A stretch of DNA of 24,424 nt, taken from the NCBI GenBank assembly GCA_045536155.1, contig JAZSMZ010000157.1:1-24424 (forward strand). The letters run 5' to 3'. The position numbers and the translations under genes were made by a program. Below are positions 15,867 to 23,400 of this stretch, piece after piece. This DNA comes from JAZQNC01 sp045536155 (lineage in GTDB: Bacteria > Bacillota > Clostridia > Oscillospirales > CAG-272). The notes beneath the pieces were generated by a model. The model did no database searches, was not told the DNA's origin, and saw nothing but the letters and a program-made list of their open reading frames with translations. Numbering within the stretch: the first letter of the stretch is position 1; each line of letters opens with the position of its first letter.

Positions 15867-15892
15867 ACTTAATGGGCAAAAAAGAGTATAAT
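15864..15892 (+). promoter_or_regulatory. Promoter of the topoisomerase A-subunit gene
   Basis: A -35 TTGACT (15864-15869), a 17-base spacer and a perfect -10 TATAAT (15887-15892) lie about 50 bases before the ATG at 15948. Confidence 0.88.
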
Positions 15893-15947
15893 ATACTAAA
15901 TATAACTATTTATTGCTGAAAATTTGACGAAAAGTTGAAGGTGTGTT

Positions 15948-16445
15948 ATGGCGCGCAAGAAAAACATCGAAAAAATTATCGAAGAGCCGATCAAGGAAGC
16001 GGAAATACAGCTGCAAAGAATAGACGAAACGCTCGAAAAAAACTTCATGCCCTATGCGATGAGCGTTATCGTTGCGCGTGCTATTCCCGAAATCGACGGC
16101 TTTAAGCCCGCGCACCGCAAGCTGCTTTACACCATGTACGACATGGGACTGCTCAACGGTCCCCGTACCAAGTGTGCAAACATCGTCGGTGCAACCATGC
16201 GCCTTAATCCTCACGGTGACGCCGCCATATACGATACGCTGGTACGTCTGACGCGCGACAACGAAACGCTCATTCACCCCTTTATCGACTCAAAGGGAAG
16301 CTTTGGCAAGCATTACAGCACCACCGACATGGAGTGCGCCGCATCGCGTTACACCGAGGCAAAGCTTGACAAATTCTGCACCGAGATATTCACCGGCATT
16401 TCGAACGATGCCGTCGACATGGTGACAACTACGACTCGACAATGA
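15948..16445 (+). CDS. Type IIA topoisomerase A subunit (ParC/GyrA-like), N-terminal part before frameshift
   Basis: These 165 codons encode the start of a DNA topoisomerase IV/gyrase A subunit, the half of the enzyme that cuts and rejoins DNA. The winged-helix catalytic region is present, with 'MSVIVARAIPEIDGFKPAHR' (38-57) and the active-site pair R134-Y135 in AASRYTEAKL. The quinolone pocket reads NPHGDAAIYD (87-96): the serine matching E. coli GyrA S83 is Ala92, while the acidic D96 is kept. After V159 the frame runs into five unrelated codons and a TGA. One missing G after base 16424 explains this: restoring it gives DNYDSTMKEP, the sequence expected in the family. The rest of the enzyme lies in the next entry. 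The residue numbering assumes the ATG at 15948; no strong Shine-Dalgarno precedes it beyond GAAGG, about 8 bases upstream. Confidence 0.88.
   Translation: MARKKNIEKIIEEPIKEAEIQLQRIDETLEKNFMPYAMSVIVARAIPEIDGFKPAHRKLLYTMYDMGLLNGPRTKCANIVGATMRLNPHGDAAIYDTLVRLTRDNETLIHPFIDSKGSFGKHYSTTDMECAASRYTEAKLDKFCTEIFTGISNDAVDMVTTTTRQ
16419..16430 (+). other. Site of single-base frameshift in the topoisomerase gene
   Basis: The bases ATGGTGACAACT should read ATG-GTG-GAC-AAC-T to keep frame, so one G of a GG pair after 16424 is absent. No slippery heptamer or obvious stimulatory stem is near, which argues against programmed -1 frameshifting. A sequencing or assembly error is the simplest cause; a real mutation is the alternative. 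Confidence 0.85.
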
Positions 16446-18178
16446 AAGAGCCTGCCCTTTTGCCCACCTCCTTTCCCAACATTTTGGTATCGCCCAACAA
16501 GGGTATCGCCGTTGCGATGTCCTCATCGATATGCTCCTTTAATTTAGCCGAGGTATGCGACGGCGCAATTCAGATGCTCCGTGCACCCGAAAGCACTGTC
16601 GATCAGATGCTCGACATCATCAAAGCGCCCGATTTCCAGGGCGGCGGACTGCTTATTTACAACCGCGAACAGCTCCGCGAGGTCTACCGCACCGGCCGCG
16701 GCAGCGTTCGCCTGCGCGCAAGATACAACTACGACAAAAACGAAAACTGCATCGAGATCACCCAGATCCCCTATTCGACGTCGCTCGAGCTTATCATAAA
16801 GAAGCTCACCGCGCTGTGCAAGGAAGGCAAGCTCAAGGAGGTCACCGATTTCAGAGATGAGATCGGTCTTGCAGGCTTTAAATTGACCATCGACGTAAAA
16901 CGCGGCACCGACCCCGACAAGCTGATGGCCAAGCTCTTCAAAATGACTCCCCTTGAAGATTCGTTCGACTGCAATTTCACCGTGCTCGTTGACGGCTCTC
17001 CCCGTCTTATGGGCATTTGCGAGATCCTCACCGAATGGATACGCTTCCGCATGAACTGCATTCAGCGTATCTTCCGCTTCGACTTAAACAAGAAAAAAGA
17101 CAGACTCCATCTCCTTTTGGGTCTCGGAAAAATACTGCTTGACATCGACAAGGCGGTAAAGATCGTCCGCACCACCGAAAAGGAAAGCGAAGTCGTTAAA
17201 AACCTCATGGAGGGCTTCGGCATCGACGAGATCCAGGCCGAATACATCGCCGAAATAAAGCTCCGCCACTTAAACCGCGAATATATTCTGAACCGTCTCG
17301 CCGAGATCGAGGGCCTTGAGGCCGAGATCGCCGATATCGAGGATATGCTCAAGAGCGAGCGCCGTCAGAAGGACTACATCGCATCTCAGCTGCGCGAGAT
17401 CAAGAACAAATACGCTATCCCGAGACAGACACAGCTTATTTACGACGAGGACATCAAGGAATTTTCCGAGGAAGATTTCATCGAGACCTTCAACGTCCGT
17501 CTCTTTATGACACGCGAGGGCTATTTCAAGAAGATCGCGCTCACCTCTCTGCGTGCAAGCGAGGAGCACAAGCTCAAGCCGGGCGACGAGATCGCATATA
17601 TTGAAGAAAGCACAAACGTCGCGGGCGAGCTTCTCTTCTTCTCCGACAAGGGTCAGGCGTACAAGGCCCGCGTTGCCGATTTCGACGTAACCAAGGCGTC
17701 GGCGCTCGGCGACTACATCCCCGCAAAGCTGGGCTTTGACGAGGGTGAAAAGGTCGTGTTCATGAAGCTGATACACACCTACAACGAAAAGGACAACATG
17801 ATATTCATCTTCGAAAACGGCAAGGGCGTCCGCGTTCCCGTTATATCCTATCAGACCAAGTCCAACCGCCGCAAGCTGACCAATGCTTATTCGACAACCT
17901 CCCCCCTCGTTGCCGCACTTTACGAAGACGAAACGAAGGACCTTCTCATCGTTACAAATACCAACCGCGCAATGACGATAAAGAGCTCGCTGATATCCCT
18001 TAAAACCACGCGCGTCAGCCAGGGCGTTCAGGTATTCACCTTAAAGCGCGGTGCCAAGGTTACCGAGGCAACCTTTGACACACTTAAATACGGCGACCCC
18101 AAGAAATATCGCAAGATAAAGATACCCTCCTCGGGCAATCCGCTCGACGACGGTCAGACAAAATTTGATATCGATTGA
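16425..18178 (+). CDS. Type IIA topoisomerase A subunit (ParC/GyrA-like), C-terminal part after frameshift
   Basis: This continues the same protein in the -1 frame; an ATG at 16442 would give a separate 578-residue product. With the missing base restored, the whole protein would be 743 residues. The segment begins with the family stretch 'KEPALLPTSFPNILVSPNKG', then the tower, the coiled-coil region with 'LRHLNREYILNRLAEIEGLE', and a beta-pinwheel-like C-terminal domain. I see no GyrA box (Q-R-R-G-G-K-G type), and the C-terminal domain is short, which favours a ParC-type decatenase over gyrase. No parE/gyrB gene is adjacent, although parC commonly sits beside parE. The ATG at 16442 overlaps the upstream TGA as ATGA, so reinitiation is formally possible, but no Shine-Dalgarno is seen. 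Confidence 0.88.
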
Positions 18179-18181
18179 TCA

Positions 18182-18218
18182 CAATTTTTGAAAGGGCAAG
18201 GGCATTTTTGAAAAATTG
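18182..18218 (+). repeat. Inverted repeat upstream of hprK
   Basis: CAATTTTT (18182-18189) and AAAAATTG (18211-18218) form an 8-bp stem with a 21-base loop containing two AAGGG-like stretches. No T run follows, so it is not a standard terminator. The stem ends 11 bases before the hprK ATG. Confidence 0.4.
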
Positions 18219-18229
18219 CCGACAGTATT

Positions 18230-19159
18230 ATGGCTGAAATTTATTCGGTATCGCTTGACAAGCTGATTGAAGAATTCAACCTCGAAATCATTTATCTGCC
18301 AAGCGACAGAAAAGTAAAGATCGAGCGCAACGACGTCAACCGTCCCGGTATGGCTCTGGCAGGATTTTTCGGACATTTTGAGGCGGGACGCATTCAGATA
18401 ATCGGAAAGGGCGAGGCCGAATACATCTCCTCGCTTGCCGACGGTGTCCGTGCCGATCACGTTGAGGAATTTGCCGCGCACAATCCGATCGCTATCGTAT
18501 ACACATCCTCGCTTGAGATACACAGCGAGATGCTTGAAAGTGCAAAAAAGCACGATATCCCCGTTCTGCGTACCACAATGGGCACGTCGGAATTTATGGC
18601 GGCACTCATTGCATCGCTCAATATTTACTTAGCACCCCGTATCACACGTCACGGTGTTCTCGTTGAGGTCTACGGCGAGGGTATACTTATCACGGGTGAC
18701 AGCGGTATTGGTAAGAGCGAAACGGCTATCGAGCTTGTAAAGAGAGGTCACCGACTGATTGCCGACGACGCGGTCGAGATCAAAAAGGTATCGTCGCGCA
18801 CTCTTGTCGGCTCGGCGCCCAACCTCATTCGCTATTTCGTTGAGCTTCGCGGCATCGGTATCGTCGACGTCCGCCGAATCTTCGGTATGGGATCGGTTAA
18901 AGAAACCGAGAAGATCGACCTTGTTATAAATCTGGAGCCCTGGGTTCAAGGCAAAATGTACGACCGATTCGGTCTTGATTCCGAGCACATGACCATCATG
19001 GGCATTACCGTGCCGATGATCACCATCCCCGTAAAGCCGGGCCGCAATCTGGCGATCATTCTTGAGATCGCCGCAATGAACAACCGTCAAAAGAAGATGG
19101 GATACGACACTGCGGTCGAATTCAACAAGATGCTGATGGAACAGATGTCGCTCGAATAG
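18230..19159 (+). CDS. hprK: HPr kinase/phosphorylase
   Basis: It phosphorylates HPr on Ser46 using ATP or pyrophosphate and reverses this with phosphate, the switch for carbon catabolite control in Firmicutes. The protein has 309 residues, the normal length. The N-terminal domain (1-130) is followed by H141, the P-loop GDSGIGKS (156-163), the D179-D180 pair in 'LIADDAVEI', and the family signature ELRGIGIVDV (205-214). The ATG at 18230 fits the family N-terminus and a stop codon lies in frame four codons farther upstream of the leader, yet no close Shine-Dalgarno is visible. The gene is 51 bases after the topoisomerase stop with no terminator between. HPr and other PTS genes are not in the window. 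Confidence 0.96.
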   Translation: MAEIYSVSLDKLIEEFNLEIIYLPSDRKVKIERNDVNRPGMALAGFFGHFEAGRIQIIGKGEAEYISSLADGVRADHVEEFAAHNPIAIVYTSSLEIHSEMLESAKKHDIPVLRTTMGTSEFMAALIASLNIYLAPRITRHGVLVEVYGEGILITGDSGIGKSETAIELVKRGHRLIADDAVEIKKVSSRTLVGSAPNLIRYFVELRGIGIVDVRRIFGMGSVKETEKIDLVINLEPWVQGKMYDRFGLDSEHMTIMGITVPMITIPVKPGRNLAIILEIAAMNNRQKKMGYDTAVEFNKMLMEQMSLE

Positions 19160-19235
19160 GATTAAAGATCCGTGCGCTTTAAAGCTTCGTTATCATTAAC
19201 AATTGAAAATTAATCACCATTTCAGGAGGCACACC

Positions 19236-20366
19236 ATGTCTACATTCAAAGATTTCAGAATCGACAGAGATAGAAAGATCCGCGTCGGTATCATCGGTAC
19301 CGGCGGAATCGCGAACTACCACATCAAAAGCTATCTGAGAATGCCCGACGTTGAGATCGTCGCAGGAGCAGATATAGTTGAGGGCAAGGCAAAGGAGTTT
19401 TTCTCACGTTACGGTCTTGAAAACGTACACTGCTATCCCGATCACAAGTCGATGATCGACAACGAGGAGCTCGACTGCGTTTCGATTTGCACATACAACC
19501 GTCAGCACGCGCCCTGCACCATCTACGCGCTTGAGCACGGCGTTCACGTTCTGCTTGAAAAGCCGATGTGCGTAACTCTTGAGGAAGCTCTTGAGATCTG
19601 CCGCGCAGAAAAGGAATCGGGCAAGGTCCTTTCGATCGGATTCCAGCCTCGCTTCGATTTGAATATGCAAAACATCAAGAGGATCGTTGAATCGGGCGCA
19701 CTCGGCGACGTTTACTACATTCAGACGGGCGGCGGCCGCAGACGCGGTATACCCACCGGCGGGGGCACTTCCTTTATCACCGACGAGACTGCAGGAATCG
19801 GCGCTCTTGCCGACATCGGCTGCTACTCGCTTGACATGGTTCTCAACGCCATCGGTTATCCCAAGCCTCTTACGGTTTCGGGCTACAAGTCTGCATTTTT
19901 CGGCACCGATCCTAATACATATCCCGCACATCCCGAATATGCAAAGGCGTTCGAGGTTGACGATTTCGCGGCTGCCTTCATTCGTCTTGAGGGCGGCGTG
20001 ATCCTTGACTTCCGCATCTCCTGGGCTATGAACATAAATACTCCCGGCGATACCATCATTCTTGGCGCGAAGGCCGGACTTCGTATTCCTTCCACCGACT
20101 GCTGGAATGGCACCGTCGGCGGCCCCATGACCCTTTATTACCAGGACGAAAACAACAACTGTGTCGAAGAAATCGTTCCGATCATCGAGGACAACGGCCC
20201 TCCGCTCTTCGACCGCAAGATCCGCTCCTTCCTCGATGCCGCAAGAAATGATCTCCCCTCGCCCGTACCGTCAAGCCAGATCCTCTACAATCAGGCTATC
20301 ATCGACGGTATCGTAAGATCCGCCAACCTCGGACGCGAGATCGAGCTCGAGATTCCCGAAATATAA
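19236..20366 (+). CDS. Gfo/Idh/MocA-family NAD(P)-dependent oxidoreductase
   Basis: The 376-residue protein is probably a cytoplasmic sugar or polyol dehydrogenase. The N-terminal Rossmann fold begins 'RVGIIGTGGIA' (16-26). The conserved EKP motif (108-110, catalytic-type Lys109) sits in 'HVLLEKPMC'. The substrate-domain motif reads DIGCYSLD (193-200), with Tyr in place of the His used by inositol dehydrogenases, as in glucose-fructose-oxidoreductase-like members. The ATG at 19236 has AGGAGG at 19224-19229, 6 bases upstream; an in-frame TTG at 19203 would lie before that site and was rejected. The substrate cannot be assigned. It follows hprK after 76 bases without a clear terminator or promoter, and ends at the hairpin at 20380-20410. 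Confidence 0.93.
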   Translation: MSTFKDFRIDRDRKIRVGIIGTGGIANYHIKSYLRMPDVEIVAGADIVEGKAKEFFSRYGLENVHCYPDHKSMIDNEELDCVSICTYNRQHAPCTIYALEHGVHVLLEKPMCVTLEEALEICRAEKESGKVLSIGFQPRFDLNMQNIKRIVESGALGDVYYIQTGGGRRRGIPTGGGTSFITDETAGIGALADIGCYSLDMVLNAIGYPKPLTVSGYKSAFFGTDPNTYPAHPEYAKAFEVDDFAAAFIRLEGGVILDFRISWAMNINTPGDTIILGAKAGLRIPSTDCWNGTVGGPMTLYYQDENNNCVEEIVPIIEDNGPPLFDRKIRSFLDAARNDLPSPVPSSQILYNQAIIDGIVRSANLGREIELEIPEI

Positions 20367-20379
20367 TAAACAAACATTT

Positions 20380-20410
20380 AAAAATGCGTCCGAAAGGGAC
20401 GCATTTTTTT
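20380..20410 (+). terminator. Intrinsic terminator after the oxidoreductase gene
   Basis: A 12-bp stem pairs AAAAATGCGTCC (20380-20391) with GGACGCATTTTT (20397-20408) around GAAAG, followed by more T. It starts 14 bases after the stop codon. Confidence 0.92.
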
Positions 20411-20423
20411 ATGCCGCGCATGC

Positions 20424-20459
20424 AAAGAACCCCTGACGCGATAACGTCAGGGGTTCTTT
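20424..20459 (-). terminator. Intrinsic terminator after the SLH-protein gene
   Basis: A perfect 15-bp stem pairs 20424-20438 with 20445-20459 around a 6-base loop. Read leftward it ends in TTCTTT, a modest T run. It lies 21 bases past the stop of the leftward SLH gene and back-to-back with the rightward terminator at 20380-20410. Confidence 0.85.
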
Positions 20460-20479
20460 ATTATTGCTTTGTTTTACAA

Positions 20480-23400
20480 TTACAGACCGAACATATCGCA
20501 GAGTCTTGCAAATACTGTTGCAACCTGTTCTCTGGTGGATACGCTCTTGGGGTTGAATCTGTTCATATCGTCACCGATAACGATGCCGAGCTCGTTACAA
20601 ACTGCAATCGACTGCTGTGCCCAGGAGCTGATGAGCGCCTTATCAAAGAAGTTGAGGTTGCTGCCCTGGTAGGAGTTGGTAATGTTGTAACGGTTGAGGA
20701 AGCGGATAAGCATTGTGCACATCTCTTCACGGGTGATGGATGCATTGGGGTCGAAGATGTTGCCGCCGCGTCCGTTAACGATTCCCATTTCAGCTGCCCA
20801 GTTGATGTAGGGAGTGTAGTACTGATTTGCGGGAACGTCGCTGAACTTGGATACGGTACCGTAATCGGCAGCCGCCTTACCGGTGTTCATGCCAAGAATT
20901 GCATCGAAACGGCCGAGGATGGTAACAAAGTCGCGGCGGGACATATTTACCTTAGGACGGTAAACATCGCCTTCACCCTGGATAATGCCAACCTGTGCAC
21001 ATCTCATGATGTAGGTGTATGCCCAGTCAGTAGTTGCAACGTCTTTGAAGTTGCCAACGGTAACTGTGCTGCTGTTGAGCTTGGCTTCAAGCTGTGCCTT
21101 GGTGATGATGAAGTTGTATGCTCTTACGTTGCCGGCAGCGTCGCGGACCTGAATGGTTCCTGCGGGAATGTCGGTGATAACTGCGAGAGTCTTCTGGGAA
21201 GCTGCTTCCCAATCGGAACCGCCGTTGTAAGAGTAAGCTGCGTTGTGGAGCTTGAGGTTATCGTTTGCGATTACGCTGATAACGATCTTCTTGTTGAGCG
21301 CGAGAATGGAAACCGCGATGGTGGGAAGCTCGAGGTCGATGGTGTCGATCTTGAGTTCCTTATTGTATACGGTCTTGTTGTCGTTTATATCGCGGACAAC
21401 GATGTCGTTCTTTTTGAATGTGGTGTTTCTGGTAACCTCGAACTCGTTTTCCTTCTGCCAGGTCTTACCGCCGTCGAAGGAGTAGGGAGCCTCGTCGTGG
21501 AGTGCAACGTCGTCAGTTGCTTCAACGATTACCATAACGGGCTTGTTGGTAGGTCCGTCTTCGCTGAGAGTAACCGATACGATCACGGGAGCAACCTTAT
21601 CGCCTGCTGCGAATGCGGGAACGGTGTAGCTGTAAAGCGAGCTCATGAGCTTAGCAGCATCCTGAACGTAGAATACCATGGGAGTCTCGCCCTTGCCGTG
21701 CTTGCCGACACCTTTGAGTGTAAGAGTGTTCTTACCCTTGGTAACGCTTACGGAATGCTCAAACTGAGCACCTGCAGCGGTGCTGTTCTTTTCGGGGAAT
21801 GCATAGTAGAAGGTTGCATTTTCAGATACTTCGAAGGTAACAACGATCTCGTCAAGCTCGGTGCGCTCTACCTCGAAGTTGGTTACGTTAGGTCTGTCTT
21901 CGTCGATGTTGTTGATGGTGATAGCAACGTTGTATACGGTTTCGTTGCCCACTCTATCCCTAACCTTGATAGTGCCTGCGGGAATAACGGTATCCTTGGT
22001 GTAATCTCTGTAATTGGAAGAAGTCCAGCCGTGGCCGAAGTTGTACTGGAGTCCGCCCGAAGGAGTGCCCACGCCGCCTACGTTATCGGTAGCTTCGACT
22101 GTAATTCTGACAGAGGATACGGGATCGATGGTGGTTTCGGGATTACGTGTAACTGCGGTAATGTTGGGAGCCTTGCTGTCAACGTTGAGGATCTTAAGCT
22201 CCTTGGGATAAGTTACGGTTGTAGAGTCGCCGTAGAGGCGCGCCTTGATCATACCAACGGTAAAGATTGTGCTTTCTCTTATGGTCTTGGTATTGGAAAG
22301 AGTCCAGTTATAACCGCCGTCGAAGGAGTATTCGAAGGTGGGATCGTCAATAAGTGTGCTTGTTGCCTTGATGGTGATAACAACGCCGTCCTCACCGCTT
22401 ACGATAGTCTCTTTGGGGTCTACGGTGATGGAGGATTCATCAAACTTGATCAGTCCGCTTTCGTCGATGTCGGACGAAGAGGGAACGAATATGGTACCGG
22501 TCTTGTAGTTGCGAACTATTGTAGTGCTTCCGGGTCCCCACCAACCGCCGCCGCTGCTGACGGTCTTATCATCGAGATCCGACTCGGTCGCGGCATAACG
22601 GTAGCTGATCTCAAAGGAGCCTGCAACGTCTTCGATAACTCTGAGATGGAATTCGTTGAAGCCGGGCTTGAAATCGTATGTGTCGCCCTGTACGCGGCCG
22701 GCTACTGTTTCAAAACGAATGCTTCCCTTGAGGTTTGCAGTAAAGCGGATATCAATGTATGTAGAACCGCGGACTGCGTATACGTTGGAAAGCTCAACCT
22801 CTTCAACATCCTCAATGATGTAGAAAGCGTGTGCGGGATCGGATACGTTGCCCGAGTAATCCTTTACTGCGAAGGAAACAACTATACCCTTGCCGTCAAA
22901 GTCGTCGCTGCCGCTTTCAAAGATGGTGAATGTGTTGATTCCTTCAGTAACAGCCATCACTTCGCCGTAGGAAACGATAGTGTCTTTGATAACTACCTTA
23001 TCGTTCTGATCGTCGCCATATCCGAAGTATACATTTCCTGCTTCGCTGGACTTGAAGGTAACGATAACGTAATTCTTTTCGGTGGACTCGTAATATTTAA
23101 TAGAAATATCGGAAATGGTAGGAGCGATCTCATCATTCGCAACGTATGCGGGAATGGTGAAATACATGACGCTCGATTCATAGCTGGAATCTACGTCTTT
23201 AATATAGTAGGAAACGATCTGCGAGGTTCTTGCAAGGTTGATGAAGTTGACCTGTGCAACAGTACCTGCGGTAAGTGCCTTGGTATTGGTAATGTTGGCC
23301 TTGCTGTTTACCTGTGCATTGCCCACTGTGTAATAAAGAGTAACAGTCTGGGATGCCTTGAAGGAAACGTTTGCTGCAGCCTCTCCTCTGCTCTCAAGAC

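Noticed and set aside
16419..16445. Programmed -1 ribosomal frameshift in the topoisomerase gene
   Set aside because: No X-XXY-YYZ slippery heptamer, no run of A or T, and no clear downstream stem; such frameshifting is not known for this family.
19203..19235. Earlier TTG start for the Gfo/Idh/MocA oxidoreductase
   Set aside because: The AGGAGG site is ideally placed for the ATG at 19236 and lies inside the extra segment.
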